From assembly GCF_010975005.1 (NCBI RefSeq), contig NZ_JAAIVC010000005.1, positions 1-64,000 on the forward strand: 64,000 bases of DNA, read 5' to 3'. Under the pieces are notes generated by a model. That model was given only the letters and a program-made list of their open reading frames with translations. It was not told where the DNA came from and did not search any database. Position numbers and translations under genes: made by a program. Shown here piece after piece: positions 19,743 through 27,955 of the stretch (position 1 is its first letter; every line of letters starts with the position of its first letter). The stretch comes from Caulobacter sp. 17J65-9 (lineage in GTDB: Bacteria > Pseudomonadota > Alphaproteobacteria > Caulobacterales > Caulobacteraceae).

Positions 19743-20572
19743 TTCAGCACCTCCAGGGCCACGGCGCGCACGTCGATGCCCGGCGGAGCCTGGCCGAAGA
19801 AGGCCTCGAACGAGGGCTTGGCCTGGTTGATCAACATGGACAGCCCGTCGACCGTCGGCAGGCCGCGCGCCTCGGCCGCCTGGAGCAGGGCGGTCTTCAG
19901 CGGCCGGTAGGTCATGTCCATCACCGCCGCGCCTTCGGGCAGGTAGTCCAGCGCCAGCACCGGCCCAGCCGCCGCGGCGTTGACCAGCACGCCCGCGCCG
20001 TCCAGCGCGCGCTCGGCGTCGGCCAGGGCGAAGGCGCGGGTGCGCTCGCCGAAGGCGAAGACCAGCTCCTCGGCTCGGGCGATGGTGCGGTTGACCACCC
20101 GCACCTCCGGGCTGCCGGCGTCGAGCAGGGCCGCGACCGCCGCCTTGGCCGCGCCGCCGGCGCCCAGGACGACGGCGGACCTGGCGGTCAGGTCGACGTC
20201 CGGCGCCTGTTCGGCGAAGGCTGAGATCATGCCGAAGCCGTCGGTGCTGCGCGCCTCGACGTGGCCGTCCTCATGGAAGAGCAGCAGGTTGGCCGAACCG
20301 GCCCGGATGGCGACCGCGTCGGCCTCGTCCGACAGGGCCAGGGCCCGTTCCTTGAACGGGGCGGTGACGTTCAGGCCGGCGATCACGCCGCCGCGGAAGC
20401 CCCGGACCAGCCGCTCGAAGGCCGGCTCGTCCTGGGGAGAGAAGGGCGCGTAGAGCGCGTCGAGGCCGGCGGCTTCAATCCAAGCCGTATGAAGAACCGG
20501 GCTCAGGCTGTGAGCGATCGGCCGCCCGACCACGCCGGCGACGCGGGCCGCACCCGTCGGACGCACGCTCAT
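19739..20572 (-). CDS. aroE: Shikimate dehydrogenase
   Basis: A 277-residue NADP-dependent enzyme of aromatic amino-acid synthesis. The substrate loop [18 protein letters not shown] lies at the N terminus. [12 protein letters not shown] contains the conserved Lys. The Rossmann motif [13 protein letters not shown] is central, and C-terminal [18 protein letters not shown] is diagnostic. ATG at 20572 overlaps the maf stop (ATGA). It overlaps coaE by 4 bp at the other end. Confidence 0.96.
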   Translation of the reverse strand: MSVRPTGAARVAGVVGRPIAHSLSPVLHTAWIEAAGLDALYAPFSPQDEPAFERLVRGFRGGVIAGLNVTAPFKERALALSDEADAVAIRAGSANLLLFHEDGHVEARSTDGFGMISAFAEQAPDVDLTARSAVVLGAGGAAKAAVAALLDAGSPEVRVVNRTIARAEELVFAFGERTRAFALADAERALDGAGVLVNAAAAGPVLALDYLPEGAAVMDMTYRPLKTALLQAAEARGLPTVDGLSMLINQAKPSFEAFFGQAPPGIDVRAVALEVLK

Positions 20573-21162
20573 GCCTGCACCAGCCCGCGTTCACGCAGAA
20601 AGGCCAGCAAGGGCACCATCGGCAGGCCCAGGATGGTGAAGTAGTCGCCCTCGATCCGGTCGAACAACTGCACCCCCTCCCCTTCCAGCTGGTAGCAGCC
20701 GACCGAGGACAGGATGGTCTCGCCCTGGCGGGCCAGGTAGCCGTCCAGCCAGGCGTCGGAAAAGTCGCGCACGGACAGGGTCGCGGTCCCCACCGTCGAC
20801 CAGACCACCCTCCCCTCTTCCGCCACGGCGACGCCGGAGTGCAGGTGGTGGACCCGCCCGCGCATGTCCTTCAGGCGAGCACGGGCCTCCTCGACGCTTT
20901 CGGCCTTGTCGATGGTGACGCCGCCGAGATCGAGCGTCTGGTCGGCCCCGATCACCAGGCCGGGCCGGCGCTCGGACACCGCGAGCGCTTTCAGCGCCGA
21001 CAGGCCGACGGCGACGTCCCGGGGCCCCTCCCCTCTCGCCAGGGCTTCCAGCTTGAAGGCGTCCTCATCGACGCCCGCGCCGGTGGTCTCGAAAGTCAGG
21101 CCCGCGCCGGCCAGCAGGGCGGAACGCGCGGCGCTCTTCGACGCCAGGATCAGGTCGGTCAC
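20569..21162 (-). CDS. maf: Maf-family nucleoside-triphosphate pyrophosphatase
   Basis: A 197-residue Maf/HAM1-fold protein with the N-terminal LILASKSAARSALLAGAG signature, the GADQTLDLGG motif and a SSVGCYQLEGEGVQLFDRIEGDYFTILGLP segment. It hydrolyses non-canonical or methylated nucleoside triphosphates, keeping them out of RNA and DNA. The frame is open far upstream, but the GTG at 21162, overlapping the PPRP stop (GTGA), is clearly the start. Confidence 0.94.
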   Translation of the reverse strand: MTDLILASKSAARSALLAGAGLTFETTGAGVDEDAFKLEALARGEGPRDVAVGLSALKALAVSERRPGLVIGADQTLDLGGVTIDKAESVEEARARLKDMRGRVHHLHSGVAVAEEGRVVWSTVGTATLSVRDFSDAWLDGYLARQGETILSSVGCYQLEGEGVQLFDRIEGDYFTILGLPMVPLLAFLRERGLVQA

Positions 21163-22016
21163 GCCAGCAGCCCCACCTTGCCGGTGCGCTGCGCGGTCAG
21201 CAGGTTCAGCACGGCCGCGGCGGTCTCTTCCACCGAACGGCGGCTGACGTCGATCACGGGCCAGCCGTAGCGTTCGAACATGCGCCGGGCGCGCACGGTC
21301 TCCTCGCGCACCGCCTCCATGTCGACATAGGCGCTCTCGCGGCCCTCGTTCAGGCTGAGCAGGCGGTTCTTGCGGATCTGCACCAGCCGGTCGGGCGAAA
21401 CGGTCAGGCCGACGATCAGCGGCCGCTTCAGCTGGAACAGCACCGCCGGCGGCTCGGCGCCCGGCACCAGCGGCACGTTGGCGGCGCGGATGCCGCGATG
21501 GGCCAGGTAGATGCTGGTCGGGGTCTTGGAGGTGCGGCTGACGCCGACCAGGACCACGTCGGCCTCTTCCAGCTCGGCGGCCGATTGTCCGTCGTCGTGG
21601 CTGATGGCGTAGTCCAGCGCCTTCATCCGGTTGAAGTACTCGTGGTCGAGCGCGTGCTGGGCGCCCACCCGGGTCGACAGCGAGGCGCCGAGATATCGCG
21701 ACAGCGCCGCAACCAGCGGATCGAGCGCCGCGATGGTCGGCATCTCCATCTCGCGGCAGCCGTGCTCCAGCGCCATGCGCAGTTCCTTGTCGACGATGGT
21801 GTGCAGCACCACGCCGGGAGCGGCCTCGATCTCCTGCAGCACCCGGTCCAGCTGCTTTCGCGACCGCACCAGGGCGTAGATGTGCTCGATCGGGATCACC
21901 CCGTCGAACCGCGCGATCACCGCCTTCGCCATGGCGTTCAGCGTCTCGCCCGTGGAGTCCGAGACGAGGTGAACGTGGAAGTAGGTCGCGAATTTCTGCG
22001 CTGAAACTGTGGGCAA
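21159..22016 (-). CDS. Pyruvate,phosphate dikinase/PEP synthase regulatory protein (DUF299)
   Basis: A kinase-pyrophosphorylase of the DUF299 family. HLVSDSTGETLNAMAKAV lies near the N terminus, and the P-loop-like VVLVGVSRTSKTPTSIYLAHRG near residue 155. It switches PEP synthase or PPDK on and off by bifunctional phosphorylation. The start is uncertain: a TTG at 22016 fits the family N terminus (about 285 aa), while a GTG at 22130 would add 38 unconserved residues read from origin DNA. In C. crescentus this gene borders the replication origin on the side away from hemE, as it does here. Confidence 0.88.
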   Translation of the reverse strand: MPTVSAQKFATYFHVHLVSDSTGETLNAMAKAVIARFDGVIPIEHIYALVRSRKQLDRVLQEIEAAPGVVLHTIVDKELRMALEHGCREMEMPTIAALDPLVAALSRYLGASLSTRVGAQHALDHEYFNRMKALDYAISHDDGQSAAELEEADVVLVGVSRTSKTPTSIYLAHRGIRAANVPLVPGAEPPAVLFQLKRPLIVGLTVSPDRLVQIRKNRLLSLNEGRESAYVDMEAVREETVRARRMFERYGWPVIDVSRRSVEETAAAVLNLLTAQRTGKVGLLA

Positions 22017-22173
22017 GTGCTGAGGACCTTTCGCCCCGGATCTGTGGAGCGCTGTGGAGAAAACCCGACCTCGAGGCGGGCGCCAAGGCGCCGTGGTGGA
22101 TAGCGGGCGCCAGGGGACGGAATCCTCCACGCGTTCTTAGCGATCGTCGGTCATCCACGGCTTGGCTGTGGAC

Positions 22174-22192
22174 ATGGTTAAGTCTTCGTAAA
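22174..22192. promoter_or_regulatory. CtrA-type binding site in the origin
   Basis: The sequence reads TTAA-N7-TAAA (22178-22192). On the minus strand the same place gives the half-site TTAACCAT (22174-22181), matching the CtrA consensus TTAA-N7-TTAA closely. It abuts and overlaps by 2 bp the DnaA-like box at 22167-22175, as in Cori, where CtrA represses initiation. Confidence 0.75.
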
Positions 22193-22243
22193 CGACCCCC
22201 AGGCCGAGCTTAGGGCCGGCAAGGGCCAGACCCCTTCCAATTC

Positions 22244-22258
22244 CTAACGAAACGTTAA
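22244..22258. promoter_or_regulatory. Second CtrA-type binding site in the origin
   Basis: CTAA-N7-TTAA matches seven of eight consensus bases of the CtrA site. It lies immediately before a TTGTCCCCA weak DnaA-like box at 22259-22267, so CtrA and DnaA could compete here as well. Confidence 0.65.
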
Positions 22259-22464
22259 TTGTCCCCAGAGTCCACAGGGCGCCGCTGACCCAAACGGGGC
22301 CCCGTGAATGACTCCTGTTCGATGGTCGGATGGCGGCGGGACAGCGCGGGTTGTCCCCACGACCCCCTGCCCAACCTCTTCCTTCAATCTTCAAGATTCT
22401 TTCTTATGAAGGAGAAGAGAGGGAGGCTTGAGCCGTGAAGCCTTCGGGGGTTTAAGGGCCTCCG

Positions 22465-23499
22465 ATGAGCCAAGCCCCCCTCCTCCTTCGGGTCCTCTCC
22501 GGCGAGACGACCGAACGTCCGCCCGTCTGGTTCATGCGCCAGGCCGGCCGTCACCTGCCCGAGTATCGGGCTCTGCGGGCGAAGGCCCCGGATTTCGTAT
22601 CGTTCTGCCTGAACCCGGAGATGGCCGCGGAAGCCACGCTGCAGCCGATGCGGCGCTATCCGTTCGACGCCTCGATCGTGTTCGCGGACATCCTGCTGAT
22701 CCCGAAAGCGCTCGGCCAGGACGTGCGCTTCGAGACCGGCGAGGGTCCGCGCCTGGGCGCCCTGCCCTCGATCGAGAGCATGCGGGAGCGCACGGCCGAC
22801 GCCGGCGCGGCGCTCAGCGTAGTCGGGGAGACCCTGTCGCGGGTCCGCGAGGCCCTGGAGCCCGAACGGGCCCTGATCGGCTTCTGCGGGGCTCCCTGGA
22901 CCGTGGCGACCTACATGCTGGACGGGGAAGGTCGGGAAGACCGCGCCTCGGCCCGGCGGTTCGCCTACGAGCGTCCGGAAGAGGTCGACGCCCTGCTCGA
23001 CGTGCTCGTCGAGGCCAGCGCGCACTATCTGGCCATGCAGGCCCGCTCCGGCGCCCAGGCGCTGAAGATCTTCGAGAGCTGGGCGGAGGGTCTGCCGGAT
23101 CAGCTATTCGAGCGGCTGGTCATCAAGCCGCACGCCAGGCTGGTCGCCCGCCTGCGCGAGCTGGGCGTGGAGACCCCGCTGATCGGCTTCCCGCGCGGCG
23201 CCGCCGCTTCGGCCGAAAAGTACGCCGCCGCCGTGCCGGTCCAGGCCGTGGCGCTCGACACCGCGTGCCCGCTCGAGGTCGGCAAGCGCGTGCAGGCCAG
23301 GGTCGCCATCCAGGGCGCGCTGGATCCGCTGCTGCTGCGCGCCGGCGGGCCTGAGCTGGACGCCCGGGTCGAAGAGCTGCTCGGCGCCTGGGGTCAGGGG
23401 CCGTACATCTTCAACCTCGGCCACGGCATCCTGCCCGACACGCCGATCCCGCACGTGGAACAGGTGCTGAAGCGGATCACCGGAGCGGGTTCGCGATGA
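22465..23499 (+). CDS. hemE: Uroporphyrinogen decarboxylase
   Basis: A 344-residue UroD TIM barrel that decarboxylates uroporphyrinogen III to coproporphyrinogen III. The N-terminal signature WFMRQAGRHLPEYRALRA is present, as are FADILLIPKALG, GFCGAPWTVATYMLDG and C-terminal FNLGHGILPDTP. ATG at 22465 follows TAAGGG. Its upstream region is the origin, so its promoter probably overlaps ori, as for C. crescentus hemE. It overlaps hemH by ATGA. Confidence 0.97.
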   Translation: MSQAPLLLRVLSGETTERPPVWFMRQAGRHLPEYRALRAKAPDFVSFCLNPEMAAEATLQPMRRYPFDASIVFADILLIPKALGQDVRFETGEGPRLGALPSIESMRERTADAGAALSVVGETLSRVREALEPERALIGFCGAPWTVATYMLDGEGREDRASARRFAYERPEEVDALLDVLVEASAHYLAMQARSGAQALKIFESWAEGLPDQLFERLVIKPHARLVARLRELGVETPLIGFPRGAAASAEKYAAAVPVQAVALDTACPLEVGKRVQARVAIQGALDPLLLRAGGPELDARVEELLGAWGQGPYIFNLGHGILPDTPIPHVEQVLKRITGAGSR

Positions 23500-24542
23500 G
23501 CGGCGGGCGACGCATCGCCGTCGTCCTGTTCAACCTCGGCGGCCCGGACGGGCCCGAGGCCGTCCGACCGTTCCTGTTCAATCTGTTCAACGACCCGGCG
23601 ATCATCAGCCTGCCGGGCGTCGTCCGCACGCCGTTGGCGAAGCTGATCGCCGGCCGGCGGGAGCAGTCGGCCCAGGCCAACTACGCGATCATGGGCGGCC
23701 GCTCGCCCCTGCTCCCGGAGACCGAGGCGCAGGCCCGCGCGCTGGAAGCCTCGCTCGGCGCCGCCCTGCCCGGCGACGAGGTCCGCGCCTTCATCGCCAT
23801 GCGCTACTGGAAGCCGTTCACCGAGGCGGCCGCCCGCGCGGTCGAAGCCTTCGGTCCGGACGAGGTGGTGCTGCTGCCGCTCTATCCGCAGTTTTCCACC
23901 ACCACGACGGCCTCGTCGCTGAAGGCCTGGACCGCGGCCTATCGCGGGCCCGGACGTGTGCGGACGGTCTGCTGCTATCCGGACGCCGACGGCCTGGTCG
24001 AGGCCCACGCCGAGCTGATCCAGGCGACCTGGGACAAGGCCGGCCGGCCCGAGCCGGTGCGGCTGCTGTTCTCCGCCCACGGCCTCCCGGAAAAGGTCAT
24101 CGCCGCCGGCGATCCCTACCAGGCCCAGGTCGAGCGAACGGCGGCCGCGGTGGCCGAGCGGCTGGGCGGGTCGTGGGACTGGCAGGTCTGCTACCAGAGC
24201 CGGGTCGGGCCGCTGAAGTGGATCGGTCCGTCCACGGTCGAAGCCATCGGCCAGGCCGCGCGCGACGGCGTCGGCGTGCTGATCAGCCCGATCTCCTTCG
24301 TCTCCGAACACGTCGAGACCCTGGTCGAGCTCGACCACGAGTACGGCGAGCTGGCCCGTACGGCCGGCGTCGAGGTCTATCTGCGCGCGCCGGCTCTGGG
24401 CGTGGCGCCCGCCTTTATCGACGCCCTGTCGCACGTGACGCTGTCCGCGCTCGGCCGGGGTGAGGACGCGCAGACCGCCGCCGGCGGACGCTGGTGCGGG
24501 TCGCAATTGTGCAAATGTCCGGCGGGGGAGAAGGCCGCATGA
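23496..24542 (+). CDS. hemH: Ferrochelatase
   Basis: A 348-residue enzyme inserting Fe(II) into protoporphyrin IX. Visible motifs are VVLFNLGGPDGPEAVRPFL, NYAIMGGRSPLLPET, LYPQFSTTTTAS, FSAHGLPEKVI and ISPISFVSEHVETLVELDHEY. The C-terminal tail has cysteines C334, C339 and C341 (WCGSQLCKC). C. crescentus ferrochelatase is one of the bacterial enzymes known to carry a [2Fe-2S] cluster, so this one probably does too. It is coupled to hemE upstream and hemJ downstream by ATGA overlaps. Confidence 0.96.
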   Translation: MSGGRRIAVVLFNLGGPDGPEAVRPFLFNLFNDPAIISLPGVVRTPLAKLIAGRREQSAQANYAIMGGRSPLLPETEAQARALEASLGAALPGDEVRAFIAMRYWKPFTEAAARAVEAFGPDEVVLLPLYPQFSTTTTASSLKAWTAAYRGPGRVRTVCCYPDADGLVEAHAELIQATWDKAGRPEPVRLLFSAHGLPEKVIAAGDPYQAQVERTAAAVAERLGGSWDWQVCYQSRVGPLKWIGPSTVEAIGQAARDGVGVLISPISFVSEHVETLVELDHEYGELARTAGVEVYLRAPALGVAPAFIDALSHVTLSALGRGEDAQTAAGGRWCGSQLCKCPAGEKAA

Positions 24543-24985
24543 ACTGGTACGATCTGCTCAGAGCCCTGCACATCCTGGCGGTGATCGCCTGGATGGCCGG
24601 CCTGCTCTACCTGCCGCGGCTGTTCGCCTATCACACCCGCGCCACGCCGGGCTCGGAGATGGACCTGACCTTCCAGACCATGGAAGCCAAGCTCCTCAAG
24701 ATCATCATGAACCCGGCCATGGTCGCGGCCTGGATCTTCGGCCTGTCGCTGGCCTGGATCCGCATCAGCGGCGATCCGACGCTCTGGCACGCGCCCTGGC
24801 TGATCACCAAGTTCGCCGGCGTGCTGTTCCTGACCGGCTGGCACCACTACCTGGCCAAGGCCCGCAAGCGCTTCGCCGCCGGCGAGAACACCAAGTCCGA
24901 AAAGTACTGGCGCATGGTCAACGAGCTGCCGTTCCTGGCGGCGATCGTGATGGTGCTGGCCGTGACGCTGGAGTTCGGGCGTTAA
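24539..24985 (+). CDS. hemJ: Protoporphyrinogen IX oxidase HemJ
   Basis: A 148-residue membrane protein (UPF0093) with four hydrophobic helices. It starts MNWYDLLRALHILAVIAWMAGLLYLPRLF, which carries the conserved haem-ligand His near residue 11, and contains KLLKIIMNPAMVAAW and WLITKFAGVLFLTGWHHYL. It oxidises protoporphyrinogen IX in bacteria lacking HemG/HemY. I chose the ATG at 24539, which overlaps the hemH stop (ATGA), over one at 24494. hemE-hemH-hemJ thus covers three late haem steps in one coupled unit. Confidence 0.94.
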   Translation: MNWYDLLRALHILAVIAWMAGLLYLPRLFAYHTRATPGSEMDLTFQTMEAKLLKIIMNPAMVAAWIFGLSLAWIRISGDPTLWHAPWLITKFAGVLFLTGWHHYLAKARKRFAAGENTKSEKYWRMVNELPFLAAIVMVLAVTLEFGR

Positions 24986-24986
24986 G

Positions 24987-25155
24987 CCTCCTCTCCTCCC
25001 CCGTGAAACGCAGTGGAACGGGGGAGGGGGACCGCCGAAGGCGGTGGTGGGGGCGGGCCGGCGCGCTAAGCTCTGACTGATCTTCAGCTTGTTGTTCGCC
25101 CCCTCCACCACGCTTCGCGTGGTCCCCCTCCCCCGCTTCGCAGGGGAGGAGAGCC
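24987..25155. repeat. MITE-like palindromic intergenic repeat, copy A
   Basis: A roughly 170-bp element starting 2 bp after the hemJ stop. Its ends are inverted (CTCTCCTCCCC... and ...GGGGAGGAGAG). Each arm contains a run of the GGGGGAGGGGGACC / GGTCCCCCTCCCCC type and a small hairpin (25031-25045 and 25107-25123). The arms are separated by about 50 bp of unrelated DNA. A second full copy is at 29301-29469 and a half copy at 26739-26781. It may act as a transcription stop for hemEHJ. Confidence 0.85.
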
Positions 25156-25355
25156 GCCCCATCTAAAGGCCCGCTTGACGCAGACCGCGCTGCGTGGTTT
25201 CGCTGATGCTGAGGCGTAGGCTCGTCCTGCGCTGCCCTCCTCTTCAGACCCGTGTCGCACGTTCGACCAGGTCGACCTCTCCCCTCCCGCGCCGCGAGGC
25301 GTTCGTTCTACCGGCTGGGTCTCAGCGCCCGGCTACCCAAGGCCCGAGTGATCCC

Positions 25356-26681
25356 ATGACCGACGAATCCGTCCTCGAGACCGAGTCCGAGTCGGAGGCC
25401 GCCGCCTTCCAGACCCCGCAGCGCATGTCGCTGCAGGAGCTGAAGGAGAAGTCGCCCACCGACCTGCTCGCCTTCGCTGAAGCGCTCGACATCGAGAACG
25501 CCAGCTCCATGCGCAAGCAGGACATGATGTTCCAGATCCTGAAGACCCTCGCCGACGAAGGCGCGGAGATCTCGGGTTCGGGCGTTCTGGAAGTGCTGCA
25601 GGACGGCTTCGGCTTCCTGCGCAGCCCGGAAGCCAACTACCTGCCGGGCCCCGACGACATCTACGTCAGCCCCTCGCAGATCCGCCGCTTCGGCCTGCGC
25701 ACCGGCGACACGGTCGACGGCGTGGTCCGCAGCCCGCGCGAGGGCGAGCGCTACTTCGCCCTGGTCAAGGTCGACGCGATCAACTTCGAGGACCCCGAGA
25801 ATGTCCGCCACAAGGTCCACTTCGACAACCTGACCCCGCTCTATCCGGACGAGCGGCTGAACATGGAGATCCAGGACCCGACCCTGAAGGATCGGTCGGG
25901 CCGGGTGATCGACATCGTTTCGCCATTGGGCAAGGGCCAGCGCTGTCTGATCGTGGCGCCGCCGCGGGTCGGCAAGACGGTGATGCTGCAGAACATCGCC
26001 AAGTCGATCGAGTCCAACCACCCCGAGGCGTTCCTGATCGTCCTGCTGATCGACGAGCGCCCGGAAGAAGTCACCGACATGCAGCGCACGGTGAAGGGCG
26101 AGGTGATCTCCTCGACCTTCGACGAGCCGGCGACGCGCCACGTGCAAGTGGCCGAGATGGTCATCGAGAAGGCCAAGCGCCTGGTCGAGCACAAGCGCGA
26201 CGTGATCATCCTGCTGGACTCGGTCACGCGTCTGGGCCGCGCCTACAACACGACGGTCCCCTCCTCCGGCAAGGTGCTGACCGGCGGTGTCGACGCCAAC
26301 GCCCTGCAGCGCCCGAAGCGCTTCTTCGGCGCCGCGCGCAACGTGGAACAGGGCGGCTCGCTGACCATCATCGCCACCGCGCTGATCGACACCGGCTCGC
26401 GCATGGACGAAGTGATCTTCGAAGAGTTCAAGGGCACCGGTAACTCGGAAATCGTCCTGGACCGCAAGGTCGCCGACAAGCGCATCTTCCCGGCCATCGA
26501 CGTGCTCAAGTCCGGCACCCGCAAGGAAGAGCTCATCACCCCGCGCGACCAGCTGCAGAAGACCTACGTCCTGCGCCGGATCCTCAACCCGATGGGACCG
26601 CAGGACGCCATCGAGTTCCTGCTCGACAAGCTGCGGCAGACGAAGAACAACGGCGAGTTCTTCCAGTCGATGAACACCTGA
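25356..26681 (+). CDS. rho: Transcription termination factor Rho
   Basis: A 441-residue hexameric RNA helicase. It has an acidic N-terminal extension (about 1-25), a Rho_N domain ([21 protein letters not shown]), and a cold-shock RNA-binding domain ([36 protein letters not shown]). The ATPase has Walker A in [12 protein letters not shown] and Walker B near [16 protein letters not shown]. The frame is open back to 25194, but ATG at 25356 matches the family start. It is followed by a strong terminator. The rho gene lies just after hemEHJ, as in Caulobacter. Confidence 0.97.
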   Translation: MTDESVLETESESEAAAFQTPQRMSLQELKEKSPTDLLAFAEALDIENASSMRKQDMMFQILKTLADEGAEISGSGVLEVLQDGFGFLRSPEANYLPGPDDIYVSPSQIRRFGLRTGDTVDGVVRSPREGERYFALVKVDAINFEDPENVRHKVHFDNLTPLYPDERLNMEIQDPTLKDRSGRVIDIVSPLGKGQRCLIVAPPRVGKTVMLQNIAKSIESNHPEAFLIVLLIDERPEEVTDMQRTVKGEVISSTFDEPATRHVQVAEMVIEKAKRLVEHKRDVIILLDSVTRLGRAYNTTVPSSGKVLTGGVDANALQRPKRFFGAARNVEQGGSLTIIATALIDTGSRMDEVIFEEFKGTGNSEIVLDRKVADKRIFPAIDVLKSGTRKEELITPRDQLQKTYVLRRILNPMGPQDAIEFLLDKLRQTKNNGEFFQSMNT

Positions 26682-26703
26682 CCCACGGGCCAGGCGGAAA
26701 CAG

Positions 26704-26740
26704 AAAAGGCGGCTCCCTCGCGGGGGCCGCCTTTTTCGTT
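26704..26740 (+). terminator. Rho-independent terminator of rho
   Basis: A 10-bp GC-rich stem (26708-26717 with 26722-26731, one T-G wobble, loop TCGC) is extended by A-T pairs and followed by TTTTTCGTT, 23 bp after the rho stop. Confidence 0.92.
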
Positions 26741-26781
26741 GGTGGGGGTGCTCTGCTCCCCCGCTCCGCAGGGGAGGAGAA
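26739..26781. repeat. Intergenic repeat, right-half copy C
   Basis: The sequence around CTCCCCCGCTCCGCAGGGGAGGAGA matches the right outer end of copies A and B, but the left arm and the inner hairpin are missing. It directly follows the rho terminator and looks like a decayed or partial copy. Confidence 0.65.
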
Positions 26782-26876
26782 GACCAGCCATACCGGCCCT
26801 ACCCGCCCCAATCCCGCCGCAAAGCCCGAGTTTTCAACAGACTGGGGACAATTCGGTGGATGGATCGGAGCGTCGC

Positions 26877-26892
26877 TGTTTCACGTGAAACA
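26877..26892. promoter_or_regulatory. parS centromere site 1
   Basis: TGTTTCACGTGAAACA is a perfect 16-bp palindrome identical to the chromosomal parS consensus bound by ParB. It lies in the rho to dienelactone-hydrolase intergenic region, about 4.5 kb from the predicted origin. Confidence 0.97.
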
Positions 26893-26915
26893 CTGACGGT
26901 CGGACCGGGCGCTAC

Positions 26916-27617
26916 TCACTTCAGGTGCTTGGCGAAGAACTCCCCGGTCCGGCCGTTGGCCACGGCGGCGTCCTCGGCGTGGAAGTTCTGGCCGCCGGTG
27001 CGGGTGAAGGCGTGGTCGCGCCCCGGATAGCTGAAGATGGTCACGCAGCGGTGGTTCTTCAGCGCGCCGACGATGCGGGCCTGGGCGTCCTTGGGGACGA
27101 AGCCGTCCTCCTCGGCGATGTGCATCATCAGCGGGTGGGCCAGCTTCTCGGCCTCGCCCAGGTGGTTCTCGACGCCCACGCCGTAGTAGGCGACGGTGGC
27201 GTCGCTGTCGGTGCGGGCCGCGGTCAGGAAGGCCAGCAGGCCGCCCAGGCAGTAGCCGACCGCGCCGACCTTGCCGTCGCACTCCAACGAGGCGCGGACC
27301 TGGGCGATCGTGGCGGCGATGTCCTCGACGCCCTTGTCGACGTCGAAGGCGTTGTAGAGGGCGAAGGCCTTCTTCCACTCCGCTTCCGAGTGGTCGGTGA
27401 TGTCGATCCCCGGCTCGATCCGCCAGAACAGGTCCGGGCAGACGGCCAGATAGCCCTGCGAAGCGAGGCGATCGCACACCCCGCGCATGACGGCGTTGAC
27501 GCCGAAGATTTCCTGGATCACCACCACGGCGGGCCAGGGCCCCTGCCCGTCCGGGCGGGCCACGTAGGCGGAGAAGGCTCCGTCGGCGGTGGTCAGGGTC
27601 ATGCGGTCGGCGGCCAT
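26916..27617 (-). CDS. Dienelactone hydrolase family protein
   Basis: A 233-residue alpha/beta hydrolase with the unusual Cys-nucleophile triad: C123 (GAVGYCLGG), D171 (AEEDGFVP) and H202 (GRDHAF), plus E36 (IQEIFG). These positions have the same numbering as in the Pseudomonas dienelactone hydrolase, which also fixes the ATG at 27617. The natural substrate is unknown, and no other chlorocatechol-pathway genes are nearby. It is the only minus-strand gene between hemE and parB and begins 25 bp after parS1. Confidence 0.92.
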   Translation of the reverse strand: MAADRMTLTTADGAFSAYVARPDGQGPWPAVVVIQEIFGVNAVMRGVCDRLASQGYLAVCPDLFWRIEPGIDITDHSEAEWKKAFALYNAFDVDKGVEDIAATIAQVRASLECDGKVGAVGYCLGGLLAFLTAARTDSDATVAYYGVGVENHLGEAEKLAHPLMMHIAEEDGFVPKDAQARIVGALKNHRCVTIFSYPGRDHAFTRTGGQNFHAEDAAVANGRTGEFFAKHLK

Positions 27618-27705
27618 GCGTCGTCCTTTCGGCGTATGCTGGGGAGGATCGGCGTCGGGCGGGAGAGCGCCCGAACACGGGTCGGTAATGGACGAGGCGG
27701 GACGG

Positions 27706-27948
27706 ATGAAAGTCAAGATCGAGATCGACTGCTCGCCGGAGGAGGCCCGCGCCTTCCTCGGCCTGCCCAACGTGGCGCCGCTGAACGACCACCTGGTGGC
27801 CGAGATGCAGCGGCGCATGGACGAAAACATGCACCGGCTGCAGCCCGAGGAGCTGATGAAGACCTGGACCAGCTACGGCCTGCAGGCCCAGGAGCAGTTC
27901 CGCAAGATGATGACCGCGGCAGCGACGGGCCAGACCGACAAGCTTTGA
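27706..27948 (+). CDS. DUF6489-like small protein
   Basis: An 80-residue protein ([28 protein letters not shown]-like [20 protein letters not shown]) resembling a small alphaproteobacterial family of unknown function. ATG at 27706 follows GAGGCGGGA; an ATG at 27688 would add six residues. It ends 7 bp before mnmE and is probably co-transcribed with it. Confidence 0.8.
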   Translation: MKVKIEIDCSPEEARAFLGLPNVAPLNDHLVAEMQRRMDENMHRLQPEELMKTWTSYGLQAQEQFRKMMTAAATGQTDKL

Positions 27949-27955
27949 TCCCCCA

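Larger units (their letters stand above)
22017..22464. other. Predicted chromosomal replication origin (Cori-like)
   Basis: This gene-free stretch lies between the PPRP gene and hemE, the exact flanks of C. crescentus Cori. DnaA-box-like sites versus TTATCCACA: TTCTCCACA at 22053-22061 (minus, 8/9); TCATCCACG at 22151-22159 and ATGTCCACA at 22167-22175 (minus), each 7/9; and TTGTCCCCA at 22259-22267 and 22351-22359, which contain the TCCCCA core described for Caulobacter weak DnaA boxes. An AT-rich run at 22383-22410 is a candidate unwinding element. Four GANTC sites occur at 22120, 22268, 22310 and 22395. Gene polarity also diverges here. Confidence 0.9.

Noticed and set aside
25001-25014. 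GTGAAAC half-site in repeat copy A as degenerate parS
   Set aside because: Matches only one parS half (10 of 14 bases) and the surrounding sequence is accounted for by the repeat arm.
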